Assembly: GCA_000507305.1 (NCBI GenBank)
Contig: DF239813.1
Location: forward strand, 40,452 to 104,451
Source of the DNA: Breviolum minutum Mf 1.05b.01
Taxonomy: Eukaryota; Sar; Dinophyceae; Suessiales; Symbiodiniaceae
Direction: 5' to 3'
Length of the DNA stretch: 64,000 nt
Below are positions 33,293-42,312 of the stretch, one piece after another. Position 1 is the stretch's first letter. Each line of letters opens with the position of its first letter. The notes below the pieces were generated by a model. The model made no database searches, was not told where the DNA came from, and saw only the letters and a list, made by a program, of their open reading frames with translations. The position numbers and the translations under genes are program-made.

Positions 33293-33557
33293 AGGATGTC
33301 CCGGGACGGAAGTTAGGATCAAATGGTTAGGATCAATGGGTTACTTCACCTACCTATACATGGGATATTCCTTGGAGTTGTAACACACTGATCCTAACCT
33401 CTTACTTGGGGGTATTCCCCAACCACTAACAGTGAAATAATAATTCTGTTCATTTTTATGAAGGTCCCCCGACCTAAACCTTCACTAAAACCCACTGTTA
33501 GTGGGCCGGGGATAGCCCCAACCTCTTACCAGCACTTCCAACGGGACATCCAAGTAT
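33293..33557. repeat. IR-D element interrupted by another inverted repeat (IR-N)
   Basis: IR-D outer arms GATGTCCCGGGACGGAAGTT and CTTCCAACGGGACATCCAAG-TA. Inside lies IR-N (33406-33521), with ends TTGGGGGTATTCCCC and GGGGATAGCCCCAA and inner arms CCACTAACAGTG and CACTGTTAGTGG. The 8-mer CCTCTTAC flanks IR-N on both sides (33398-33405 and 33522-33529). Confidence 0.85.
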
Positions 33558-33576
33558 CATCTCCTTCTATAGCGAG

Positions 33577-33665
33577 GTAGCTCATGGATGGGGTTCTCAA
33601 GCGGGTAAGATTCGTGATGCAGTGCTCTTCGGTCACTTGGAGGATGGATCAACTGGGCGCGTCCT
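33577..33665 (+). CDS. Exon, unidentified gene
   Basis: Reads VAHGWGSQAGKIRDAVLFGH then LEDGSTGRVLQNWG. Phase 0 start after AGCGAG agrees with the preceding exon. The 3' limit is uncertain because an IR-E element begins around 33669; the next exon needs phase 1. Confidence 0.5.
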
Positions 33666-33668
33666 GCA

Positions 33669-33798
33669 AAATTGGGGGCCCGTTGTTTTGCTGTTTAGGG
33701 GATTTGTAGGGGATGAAATTCTACCCAGTTATGTGGTGATTAGAATAAGCCAATAGGAGGATTCCTATTAAACCAATCAGTATTTCATGGAATGTCAT
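33669..33798. repeat. IR-E element
   Basis: GGGCCCGTTGTTTTGCTGTT, GATGAAATTCTACCCAGTTA and AAACCAATCAGTATTTCATG; ends partly eroded. First of four adjoining elements up to 34141. Confidence 0.7.
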
Positions 33799-33799
33799 G

Positions 33800-33896
33800 A
33801 CCCATAGGATTCATGGGACTGGTATATTTACCGCAATTTGTGGTTGATTTTGATGGGTTTTCATGTAGGTAAATATATGATACATGGATCCTACGG
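33800..33896. repeat. IR-F element
   Basis: CCCATAGGATTCATGGGACT and GATACATGGATCCTACGGG-TA. Confidence 0.8.
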
Positions 33897-33897
33897 G

Positions 33898-34009
33898 TAC
33901 ACCCCGAAAAACTAACATGACAATGGAAAACCAACCATTTGACGGTATCTGAATCTCCTAGTAAAAATGGGTGATGTTCCAGCCAGCTATGTGAGTTTTC
34001 AGGGGTGTA
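33898..34009. repeat. IR-B variant (CACCCCGAAAAACTAAC ends)
   Basis: TA-CACCCCGAAAAACTAACATG and TGAGTTTTCAGGGGTG-TA. Shares boundary TA with IR-F on the left and IR-D on the right. Confidence 0.8.
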
Positions 34010-34141
34010 CTTGGATGTCCCAGGAAGTTAGTAAATGGTTAGGATCAGTGGGTTATAACCCCAATATATCCCATTTATAGGTAGGTGAAATAACCCATTT
34101 ACTAACCATTTGATCCTAACTTCCAACGGGACATCCAAGTA
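34008..34141. repeat. IR-D element, complete
   Basis: TA-CTTGGATGTCCCAGGAAGTT and CTTCCAACGGGACATCCAAG-TA; ends 27 bp before the next exon. Confidence 0.9.
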
Positions 34142-34168
34142 AGTTTTGGGATTCTCGCGGCGGCTCAG

Positions 34169-34245
34169 GTGACATAGCAGGGCAATACTTGGGTTATGTG
34201 GTGGGTCGTCAATTGGCCTTCAGAAGCTTGTCGGGTGGAAACGAG
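34169..34245 (+). CDS. Exon, unidentified gene
   Basis: After GCGGCTCAG. Reads DIAGQYLGYVVGRQLAFRSL then SGGNE, ending at a GC donor (GAG|GC) in phase 0. If the GC donor is not used, the frame stops at 34264-34266 and this would be the last exon. Confidence 0.55.
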
Positions 34246-34611
34246 GCCGGAACAGGGCGGTTGTGACGTCCACGGTACCGGGGCCCGGGGTAGGTGGATC
34301 TCCGGGTTACTAACAAACATATGGGAGGGCCCTGAAACAAAGTTGGAGATTTTGTTGGGGAGGATATTTTAAGTTCCTTTTTTGTTTCGGTTTATTTTGA
34401 AAAAATTACTACCCAAGTCTACAGTAGAAGAACCTGTTTTTGGTACATTTAGATTCAATATATAGAGATTCATTCCCATCATCTTAAATTTGTTTAGTTG
34501 ATGACGTTTCTTACGGATTCTACTATGGTACATCATCCCCATTTTTGGCACCAGCATTTTGGGATTTTCATATTTTTTGCAACTGTTTCCAGATATCCAA
34601 CAAGCAAACTC

Positions 34612-34638
34612 CAACCAACCAACCAACCAACCAACCCA
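34612..34638. repeat. (CCAA)n tract before an exon
   Basis: Six tandem CCAA units, 14 bp upstream of the acceptor at 34651; the same arrangement occurs before the exon at 50565. Confidence 0.85.
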
Positions 34639-34651
34639 TGGCGGTTGGCAG

Positions 34652-34744
34652 GTGGGTTTCGCGGCCGAGCCTGGAGATGTTCAGGTTGGCTTGTCGGAGG
34701 TTTATGGAAGGATTGCGAAGGATGCAAAGCGGCAAAAGGGATGA
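34652..34744 (+). CDS. Terminal exon, unidentified gene
   Basis: After GGTTGGCAG: 30 codons and TGA. Reads VGFAAEPGDVQVGLSEVYGR then IAKDAKRQKG. Phase 0 with the previous exon through its GC donor. Another frame (MAVGRWVSRPSLEMFRLACR) is also open from an ATG at 34638. Confidence 0.5.
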   Translation: MGFAAEPGDVQVGLSEVYGRIAKDAKRQKG

Positions 34745-34748
34745 TACC

Positions 34749-34847
34749 TAGCTGGAACGGCAAGTGTCCTATTTTTCTAGGCAACTTTACCCCTAAAACC
34801 AGCAACTATATTGCCTTAAACATAGGGCACTTGGCTTTCCAGGTAAC
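34749..34847. repeat. Inverted-repeat element, single copy here
   Basis: TA-GCTGGAACGGCAAGTGTCC and GGGCACTTGGCTTTCCAGG-TA; same size and TA ends as the named families. Confidence 0.7.
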
Positions 34848-35410
34848 CCTAAACTTTAGGGTTCCATAGGAAAATTCTACTACCCAGTTATTTAGTGATT
34901 ATAATAAGCCATGGTAAGGATGGATACCGACTGGTAGTTGGTAAACTGAAGTTTAGGTAACAAAACGATGTATATGAGGAAAATGTGTATGACAAAATGC
35001 GAAGAAAGGTAGGTTTACCTCTTGATAGAAGTTATGTAAGATATGTCATGATTTATGTATATGGCATATATGATGTATATAATATTTTTAATTATATATA
35101 TATTATACATGTTTATATTTACATTAATAGGAAGGCAATTGCTCATGCTACAAGAAACACACACCCTACTTACGATGAATTTAGCGTGGATGCCCAAAAT
35201 GATGCTTTGGACGGTCCTTTAAACAATATTTCCAATTAGTTGGTATCTATATGGTTTTTGTTTTAGGGGGAAACCCATGCCCTGACGTCAAGGAACAGTT
35301 GATGTTTTGAAACTGCCGCAGCTGAGCAGTCTGCTTGGTTGGTGAATCTGGGTATTACGGGTAAAAGGTTTTCGAAGCTCCCAATCTGACGTCACAAACT
35401 AAAAACACAT

Positions 35411-35517
35411 ACTCTCTCGAAAACTAACATATCCCCTGAAAAATGCTGGTTGGAAAGGCTATTTTCCTTTGGACATGGTCCCTTTTCAGGTGGCATCTTC
35501 ATTTTCGGGGGGGTACG
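35411..35517. repeat. IR-C/IR-B-like element
   Basis: CTCTCGAAAACTAACATATC and TCTTCATTTTCGGGGGGG-TA; CTGGTTGGAAAGGCTATTTT inside. Confidence 0.6.
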
Positions 35518-35641
35518 ACTTGAACATGATACGACTTGCTGCATCAAATGCAACGTGAAAACTTCCTCCACAAAATATATTGGGAATTGATTTACGTTTT
35601 TGCTTTGGATATTTTTTGTTTGCCCAAATGGCGGGGTGCAG

Positions 35642-35741
35642 TATGTCCCTACTCGCAGTCAGTGGTTGTGGGCCGTGGGTAGTGATTACACGATTTCGAT
35701 CAAGTTTAGATGCAGAAATTCTCTAAGGGCAAACGGATTCA
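35642..35741 (+). CDS. Possible early exon of the CFAP57-like gene
   Basis: After GGGGTGCAG. Reads YVPTRSQWLWAVGSDYTISI. Its SQWLWAVGSDYTISI could be the first WD40 strands (compare DEQIIIFPSGNHCVKYN in animal CFAP57). The donor may be GTGAAC at 35742 or earlier. Confidence 0.3.
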
Positions 35742-36042
35742 GATTGGTGAACCATGCTTCGCCCAGGGCAGATTATAGTCTAAAAAGAAATCCACGATGA
35801 ACGTATATAAATCTCCAAACAGAAGATCCTTCCTCTCTCTTTTCCTTAAAAATCAAAGAAACATGACTGGTTCTTGTTTGGTAGCACCCTTCATTCCCAG
35901 TATATATCAAGTATATTCCCATTCTAAGCTCTTAAAGTCATTTTCCAATTGCATTTACACATCATTTTGTTACTTTCTATGATAATATTGAGAAAAAGTA
36001 TATATATATATACTCATATACATATATATATATATATACAAA

Positions 36043-36131
36043 TCCCATAGGATCAATGTATGGTATATTTACCTACACGAAATGGTTGATTTTTTGTGGT
36101 AAATGTAGGTAAATATTAACATACATAGGAT
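36043..36131. repeat. IR-F element
   Basis: CCCATAGGATCAATGTATGG and ATTAACATACATAGGATGG; ends 40 bp before the exon at 36172. Confidence 0.75.
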
Positions 36132-36171
36132 GGTATGTTACATATATGTATTGCCTGGGACTGGCCTCCAG

Positions 36172-36333
36172 AAGGATCTCCCACCCTCCATAGATCCGCA
36201 GGTGATCACGGCCTCTGCCACAAGTCGCGATCGCTCCTTACTCGCCTTGTGCCGTACAAATGGCGTGAAGTGTAGCATTTCCATCTATGAATTGGGACCA
36301 CATGCTACGAACGCTCCAGTACATATCTTGGAG
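36172..36333 (+). CDS. CFAP57: CFAP57-like exon, first WD40 repeat
   Basis: 54 codons, phase 0, between GGCCTCCAG and GTGTGT. Reads KDLPPSIDPQVITASATSRD then RSLLALCRTNG and CSISIYELG. The order (aliphatic strand, RSLLALCR, SISIYEL) matches TALAISPNRRYLAISE then PAITIYEL of CFAP57. Confidence 0.75.
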
Positions 36334-36588
36334 GTGTGTTAGTCAGAGATTGTTGGTGTCAGTTTTTTTGGGGGGATGGTTGGGATTTTTGGGATGTTTC
36401 GATGGAATTGAGGATTGAATTTTCAGGTCTGAGGGGCCCAATGGAGAAACACATGTTTTTTTTTTGTCTCCTTGTTCCAAGGCCACTTTTGAGGAAATTT
36501 ATGGCCAACCAGTACGCGTCTTGTTACTTAGGGGGTTGCACTGATGAAGCCTTTCCGAGTTGAGGGCCTTTGGCTATGTATATTCCCA

Positions 36589-36765
36589 TGCCGGATCCAT
36601 GGGACTGTATGGTATGTTTACCGACATGAATGGGTTGAATTTTGATGGTTTTTCATGTAGGTAAATAATATCAGTCCCATGGATCCTACGGGTACACCCC
36701 GAAAAAACTAACATGACAATGGAAAACCAACCATTTGAAGATATATCTCCTAGGTAAAATTGTAT
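36589..36765. repeat. IR-F joined to a truncated IR-B variant
   Basis: IR-F (36589-36692: GGATCCATGGGACTGTATGG and CCCATGGATCCTACGGG-TA) runs straight into CACCCCGAAAAAACTAACAT, as at 33800-34009; the IR-B part breaks off and an IR-F arm (ATACATGGATCCTATTGG) follows at 36768. Confidence 0.75.
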
Positions 36766-36980
36766 CATACATGGATCCTATTGGTATAGAACATCTTTGT
36801 TTTAGGAGTGATCTTTGAAGTCAAACTGGCATTTTTTTTCCCCGTAGAGTTTCAATGGTTTTTGTTAGATGCAAAATCTGTGGAAGCCTAGTACAACCAT
36901 CACACACTGACCAGAAAATAAATCCTCTCTACCACTTCAATGGAGGAAAATAGCAAGACATGAGACATTTGTTGATTTGT

Positions 36981-37090
36981 TACACTCCCTGAAACTAACA
37001 GGTCGTCCCTCAAAATAGGCCGAAACCCAAAAGGAAATTTCATCTTCCGACCATTGATTTTTCAGGGTCATGTTGGTTGAAGTTACCCAA
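36981..37090. repeat. IR-C element
   Basis: TA-CACTCCCTGAAACTAACAG at the left; right arm diverged (CATGTTGGTTGAAGTTA); CATCTTCCGACCATTGATTT inside. Confidence 0.7.
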
Positions 37091-37340
37091 GACCATGCTT
37101 GTTTTCTCATTTTTTCCAACATTTCTCTCGGAACATATCCCATACCCCCAAGCAACAGTTTATGAATGATATGTTTTTCACAAACGTGTCGTCTCAAAAA
37201 ACGATTCATCAGAAAATCTAATCCTTTCCAACCCTGGACTCATGGTGCTTCTTAATCCTCATAGTACTAAATTAGGCAGGACTCTCCTTATCTTTGCTGG
37301 ATCCGTCCAGTCAGAACCAACATTACATTCTGCTTTGAAC

Positions 37341-37485
37341 CACGCAAAAGACCCTGGTTGGTTGGGTTATATAGGGCATTATACTACCCCAGTTTTCTAG
37401 GGATTATAATAAACCATTATAAGGATCCCTATAAACCAACCAGTATAATGGAAAGTAATGGGTTTTTTTTCGTAGCTCAATTGGT
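37341..37485. repeat. IR-E element
   Basis: GACCCTGGTTGGTTGGGTTA, AGGATCCCTATAAACCAACC and TTTTTTTTCGTAGCTCAA. Confidence 0.85.
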
Positions 37486-37492
37486 TTACCCT

Positions 37493-37625
37493 TGGAGGTT
37501 CAGGATACTTAGGATACGTGGATAGTAACCAGGGTTATAACCTCTATTAAGTGGGTTATATGTCCCCAAATCCTAGGGTTATAAACCTACATAACCAGTT
37601 ATAACTAAGTATCCTGGACCTCAAA
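37493..37625. repeat. Inverted repeat with GAGGTTCAGGATACTTAG ends
   Basis: GGAGGTTCAGGATACTTAGG and CTAAGTATCCTGGACCTC; centre rich in GGTTATAAC units like IR-D. Single copy here. Confidence 0.75.
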
Positions 37626-37676
37626 GCATGCAGTTTGATGATTTTTTTGGGGTTTGGAGATGTCCAGGAATTGCAG

Positions 37677-37820
37677 GGCCGCGATGGTCCGGTGGGCCCT
37701 CTTAGCGCTGTGGCCTTCTCCTCGGCCAACGTGGCCAGCGGAGTGCCGGATGATCCGAATTCCAGGCCCGCAACTTCTGGTGGATGGGTTGGAAGGGGCG
37801 AGGGTGGCTGGTTGTTGAGG
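37677..37820 (+). CDS. CFAP57: CFAP57-like exon
   Basis: After ATTGCAG, phase 0 with the previous exon. Reads GRDGPVGPLSAVAFSSANVA then SGVPDDPNSRPATSGG. LSAVAFSS matches the FISMAFSP strand. The end is uncertain: a GTAAGA donor at 37821 is strong, but the next exon needs phase 2, so an earlier non-GT donor is possible. Confidence 0.6.
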
Positions 37821-37919
37821 GTAAGAGACTACATATATACCACCCAGTTATTTAGGGATCAATATATTGCTCAATATAAGGATCCCTTTTTGAACCAATC
37901 AGTATTTCATGGAATGTCA

Positions 37920-38022
37920 TACCCGTACCATCCATGTATGGTATAGGTGTATACTATATACCTATATGAATGGTTATTTTTTAATGTTTTTTTTTGGTAG
38001 GTAAATATACCATACATTGAGT
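37920..38022. repeat. IR-F element
   Basis: CCGTACCATCCATGTATGGT and GTAAATATACCATACATTGA; preceded by IR-E remnants (37836-37919). Confidence 0.7.
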
Positions 38023-38263
38023 ATCTGGGGGTGGGCAGGGGCGGATGAATTTTGCATGATCATTTGTTCGCAACCTTCAGAAGTTGGGTTGTTTTTATTG
38101 GGTGTGTTTCGTCGCAACTGTTTGGGAACGAGTTCTCCCAAGTGGTTTTTCAGACTCTTTGGAACGGAAACATGTGAGACATCTCAATTTTTTTTCGGGG
38201 GACATGTTGCAGGACCATGAGGGCTGAAGTACTCGATATCATCACTGGGAAGTTGGCTAGCCC

Positions 38264-38404
38264 TACCTGGATGTCCCAAAAAGTTAGTAAAAGATTAGTA
38301 AGTTGGGTTATAGCCTACCTATAAATGGGATATATTGGGGTGAAATAACCCACTGATCCTAACCGTTGATCCTAACTTAACTTCCGTCCGGGGACATTCA
38401 AGTA
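38264..38404. repeat. IR-D element, complete
   Basis: TA-CCTGGATGTCCCAAAAAGTT and CCGTCCGGGGACATTCAAG-TA; ends 19 bp before the next exon. Confidence 0.85.
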
Positions 38405-38423
38405 ACCCCCTAAACCCTCCCAG

Positions 38424-38525
38424 GTTATGTGTGGCATCCACTGGACCCACCTCTCAGATTGTGATCTTGGAGTGGCGTCTCAATGAAGTCTTAGGACGAG
38501 TCATGTTGAATGAAACCCTCACACG
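38424..38525 (+). CDS. CFAP57: CFAP57-like exon
   Basis: After CCTCCCAG. Reads LCVASTGPTSQIVILEWRLN then EVLGRVMLNETLT, matching [20 protein letters not shown] of CFAP57. Ending at ACACG|GA gives phase 2, which the single-base start of the next exon completes; the nearby GTAATT donor would give the wrong phase. Confidence 0.7.
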
Positions 38526-38750
38526 GATGCTCGGTAATTGGTCACGGATTCGGCCGGTTGTGATGATGTTTGTGATGTGTTGATGTGTAAAAAACCTGTG
38601 TTGATTGGGGATACTTATGCGAATAAATGCAAATGTATAAACATGCGGATGCTTGTATTTTACTGTTTCTTGGGTGTATCTCCCACCATGATGATGCTTA
38701 CAAATGAAAACTTCGCTGTTTGTTCTGGGGTTACGTCATTACTTGTCACT

Positions 38751-38815
<65 letters not shown>

Positions 38816-38818
38816 CAT
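38751..38818. repeat. (ATG)n microsatellite
   Basis: About 20 uninterrupted ATG/GAT units; the Met, Asp or His runs in overlapping frames are by-products. Confidence 0.95.
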
Positions 38819-39132
38819 GATGGTGTTGACCCATCCTCATCATTCTTCCATTCTTCCCTCTGTTGTTTTGCCGCCTGTTATGTTGCTTTGGGTGCTTGGT
38901 GTGGCAGTTGGTTTCACACATTACTCGTGTTTCCTACATATGATTGGTAGGAGTTTTGCTGGAGTGTTGGTTTTCCCAGTGTGACCATGTGGTATAGAAG
39001 GTATATACCACTTAGCCTTTCCCCAGCCAATTGGTGGTTCACGGGAATCATATTAGACCCCCCAAACTTTAAGTTCTGATTTCTTTTTGATAAGAAACCA
39101 CAAAAACTGGATGGACTGAAGTAGATTTGAAG

Positions 39133-39237
39133 TACACTCCAGTAAACTAACATAGCAATGGAAAATGGACCCTTTGAAGATGTATTTCCTATTAAAAATG
39201 GGGATATTCCATTGCTATCTTAGTTTACCAGAGGGTA
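39133..39237. repeat. IR-B element
   Basis: TA-CACTCCAGTAAACTAACATA and TTAGTTTACCAGAGGG-TA. Confidence 0.9.
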
Positions 39238-39402
39238 GAGAGAAGGTGAATTTTTTCACTCTGCTCAAAAGGATCCAAATCGTTTGGAGCTTCGATTCGG
39301 AGAAAAATGAGACCTTCAAGACCAAAAAACCAGGATAGTTTCAACTACAAAAACAAGCCGCAATTTCTCTAGGGGTACTTCTTGCAGGTAGGTCACCACT
39401 CC

Positions 39403-39526
39403 TACTGTTGACGGTTCAGAAATCCCAAGGCCAACCACCGTTTGGATGTATAAAGCCCTGTTAATAATGGGATAAACTAGCAACCTCAACTGGTGAGTTT
39501 ACCGGAGTTCTGAACCATCAAGAGTA
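39403..39526. repeat. IR-A element
   Basis: TA-CTGTTGACGGTTCAGAAATC and GTTCTGAACCATCAAGAG-TA. Confidence 0.85.
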
Positions 39527-39905
39527 TGATGAAGCCTTGGTATAATGCCCTTAAGCATGCAAGCCAAACATCTCTTCCAGACAGAAATCTCCTGCAATCA
39601 TGCAACTCCCATTATTGTTTGTTCAATCTTTCACCTCATGTCTTTTCAATGTACTTTCAACGCCGATTTCTGGTATCCCCAAGCATCAACAAAAACAGCC
39701 CGCTCCTGGTTTTCCCACGTTCGATGGGCCCCAAGTTAGAAACGAGGTTTTTTCACGCCTTAAAGTGGTCTTAAAAATGGGGTTTACTGAGATTATAACT
39801 CCCTTAAAGTGGAGTTACAGTATATCATCCTACTTCTAACTGCTACTTTTGGGCCCACAAAAATAGCAGCCATGTCTTCCAAAAACTCCACGGATCAATG
39901 GTTGT

Positions 39906-40139
39906 TTCTGGTTCCCTTAATAGGTGGGATCGGTGATATATACTCACCCAATTTTCAGTAAATATTGTCTTGATTATATGGGTGTTTCCTTAAATGGTGG
40001 TACCCCCATTTCACACCCCAACATGATCCATTTTTAGTAGGGAACACCCATGGGCCGGTTAAGTTAAGGAAACCCACCATTTTAGGAGTTGCCCCCATAT
40101 GCTACCGACCTACCGATCCCCACCTATTAAGGGAACCAG
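39906..40139. repeat. Outer inverted repeat (IR-P) with an IR-J element inside; supplies a splice acceptor
   Basis: Outer arms CTGGTTCCCTTAATAGGTGG and CCACCTATTAAGGGAACCAG. IR-J lies inside (about 39975-40099: TGGGTGTTTCCTTAAATGG and GGAAACCCACCATTTTAGG). The last two bases of the right outer arm are the AG before the exon at 40140. A left IR-P arm recurs at about 42585. Confidence 0.8.
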
Positions 40140-40235
40140 GTTCCACGGACCCGGACCGAGGATATGCTTTAGCACCCTAGATTCGGATGTCGTCTCGGGA
40201 AGTGGACCTGACATCTTCGAATTGTGGACCTTGAA
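40140..40235 (+). CDS. CFAP57: CFAP57-like exon
   Basis: Begins right after the repeat-derived AG. Reads FHGPGPRICFSTLDSDVVSG then SGPDIFELWTL, matching YQVSFSPQDNTQVCVTGNG then MFKLLRF. Ends in phase 2 before GTGTCC, as the next exon requires. Confidence 0.7.
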
Positions 40236-40263
40236 GTGTCCTGGCTTCGGCAAACAAAAACAT

Positions 40264-40360
40264 ATGAGCAATGAACAAAAACCCTGGTTGGTTAGGTTAT
40301 ATAGGGGATAAAATCCTACCCAATTATATAGGGATTATAATAAATCATGATATTGGGATT
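40264..40360. repeat. IR-E left part
   Basis: GAGCAATGAACAAAAACCCT to ATAATAAATCATGATATTGG; an IR-H follows before the right half. Confidence 0.75.
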
Positions 40361-40376
40361 CCAAACATCATATTTA

Positions 40377-40474
40377 CTAGGTGATGGTTTCAAAGATATT
40401 TTATGTTCACCTCTATTTGGGGAAGATTCCCATTTTGACTAATATTTTTCAATTGGGTTGAAACCATCACCTAG
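40377..40474. repeat. IR-H element
   Basis: CTAG-GTGATGGTTTCAAAGAT and TTGGGTTGAAACCATCACCTAG; both arms carry the same change (GATGG/CCATC), so the fold-back was kept. Confidence 0.9.
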
Positions 40475-40558
40475 TTTCCTTTCAAAGATGGTGGTGCTGT
40501 GATTTCTGTAAAACCAACTTAGGGTGGTGGGATTATGGATTGGATGTATTCACCTGGT

Positions 40559-40640
40559 CGTGACCTTTTTGGGATGGTGAGTTCTCGTGACCTTTTTGGG
40601 ATGGTGAAAACGTGATCTTTTTGGGATGGTTAAGTGACCT
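40559..40640. repeat. Short direct repeats GTGACCTTTTTGGGATGGT
   Basis: Three spaced copies (the third GTGATCTTTTTGGGATGG). Segments around CCTTTCAA(A/T)GATGGTGGTG are also duplicated at 40477 and 40680. Confidence 0.85.
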
Positions 40641-41235
40641 CCAAGTAGAGGTCACGGCTTGAATCACCTGGCATGTTTCCTTTCAATGATGGTGGTGCTG
40701 GGATGTTTATTCAAAACCAACTTTGGGTGGTGGGATTATGGATTGGATTGATTATCCAACTACTGGTAGTTTATAGTGGTTTCATTTATATAATCTAGGT
40801 GTTTGGTTTCCTTTACTGGGCTGTGCGAATGGTGATGAGAAGTCATGGGTCCGAGCAAAAGGTCGCGACAGGGTGAGGGTGGAGCACCAACCAGTTGATT
40901 TTCCTATATATTCCTTTTAAACATACTTTTTGCACATCCCAGACAATCCCCCTAGACAACTATGAAAGGAATCCCTCTATGGCCTGTTGGTAAAGGTTGC
41001 AAAAGGGGTGTGTTCCAGTTCGGTGTGTTGAAACAACCTTAGAATTTTGCATAGTAAGGGCTGTTTTGCAGGCCCACACAAAAGTCATGTGAAACTCAAT
41101 TTAACAAAAAAGCAGCAACTCCATAACGAATCTTTAAACATAGCTACCCCCACCCAACAAAGCCATTCACCTACTCCCTTTCCTTTAAGAGATCATGGGG
41201 ATCCCAGCATAAACAAAATGCTTCCCGCCAGCTTC

Positions 41236-41459
41236 TACACTCCCTGAAACCAACAGCTAAAGCCACTGAAAAAAGGCCAGGCCCCAAAAGGAAAATAGTC
41301 TTCCAACCCATTTTCAGGGGCTATGTTACTGTTGATGGAAGAAATCCTGCACCACCTAGGATGTATAAAACCTTGTAAATAATGGGAGAAGCTTCAAACT
41401 ACCAACCTCAACTGGTGAATGCCGGATTTCTTCCATCAACAGCAATTCCAGAGAGGGTA
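41236..41459. repeat. IR-C element with an IR-A element inside
   Basis: IR-C ends TA-CACTCCCTGAAACCAACAG and CAGAGAGGG-TA; complete IR-A at 41327-41443 (CTGTTGATGGAAGAAATCCT and TTTCTTCCATCAACAG). Confidence 0.85.
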
Positions 41460-41491
41460 GAAAAGTCATGAAAAGTCAAGAGTGCTTCCAG

Positions 41492-41561
41492 CCTATCCAA
41501 TTCCCATTCCCTAAGGGAGTTCCCGGTCACGATGGCGCAGCAGGAAAAATTAGAATCCAAG
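41492..41561 (+). CDS. CFAP57: CFAP57-like exon
   Basis: After TGCTTCCAG. The frame fixed by its neighbours reads LSNSHSLREFPVTMAQQEKL then ESK, phase 0 at a GTAGGG donor. LREFPV sits where animal CFAP57 has LLRFAEG. Confidence 0.5.
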
Positions 41562-41699
41562 GTAGGGTGAGCTGCTGAAAACGAGCGGTTTTGGGGTTGT
41601 TTGTTTGGTGACTTCCATATTGGTGATTTGTGAAGTCCTAGATATTTTCAATAAATTTGAAATTTAATCCCTCAATTTTGAAGACGTGAAGTTCAACAA

Positions 41700-41803
41700 C
41701 AAGGATGGTGGTTTCAAATATCTTCATTTTCAGCCCTACCTGGGGAAATGGATAAATTTGACAAGCATATTTTTCAAATGGGTTGGTTCAGCTACCACCT
41801 AGT
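41700..41803. repeat. IR-H element
   Basis: GGTGGTTTCAAATATCTTCA and CAAATGGGTTGGTTCAGCTA; right end diverged. Confidence 0.65.
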
Positions 41804-41918
41804 ATAAGTTGTGATCCATGAAATTGGATGAACTTGGGGGAGACTTCTATGGAACAATGAGTATGTCATAAAAAATAGGGGTGACAAAAAGGCTTTAAAA
41901 CGGACATGAATGATTAAC

Positions 41919-42014
41919 TAGGTGGTGGTTTCAAACATTTTTTAGTTTCACCCCTATTTGGGGAAGATTTTCAATTTGACTAATGTCTTTCAAACGGGTT
42001 GACACCACCAACTA
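41919..42014. repeat. IR-H element
   Basis: TA-GGTGGTGGTTTCAAACATT and CAAACGGGTTGACACCACCAA. Confidence 0.85.
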
Positions 42015-42151
42015 GTTAAAAACCCAATTTTTAACCCTTGTTTTCAGTGGGGGGTATTTTTTGGGGGTAGGCTGCTACTGTAGGTAGGATTCCCATGATA
42101 ACGGGGTTATCACTAGTAGTGGTCGTAGTGGTAATATCTAGCAGTAATAAT

Positions 42152-42250
42152 AGTACCTGGAACCCAAATGACCCTTGTTTTGATTGAAGTTCGGGCCTTG
42201 TTTTGGGGGGGGTTGACCTTCAAAAATAGAGGTCATTTGGGTTCCAGGTA
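42152..42250. repeat. IR-K element, complete
   Basis: TA-CCTGGAACCCAAATGACCC and GGTCATTTGGGTTCCAGG-TA. Confidence 0.9.
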
Positions 42251-42312
42251 GCTAATAGTAATAATAATAGTAACAGTCGTTACTAACAATTAATAACAAT
42301 AAATAATACTAA

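Larger units (their letters stand above)
25437..34744 (+). other. Unidentified multi-exon gene (gene span)
   Basis: At least seven + strand exons with coding composition and mostly matching phases, ending in TGA at 34742-34744. The product is rich in helices, alanine, glutamine and arginine in its first half and in glycine near the end. I recognise no domain. Exons at 31337 and 33065 join in phase (1+2), 33065 and 33577 in phase 0, and 34169 and 34652 in phase 0 through a GC donor. The true start is not seen. It may be more than one gene. Confidence 0.5.

Noticed and set aside
38538..38984. 148-codon frame with a long methionine run, and His/Asp runs in the other frames
   Set aside because: Produced entirely by the ATG microsatellite; no exon-like sequence on either side.
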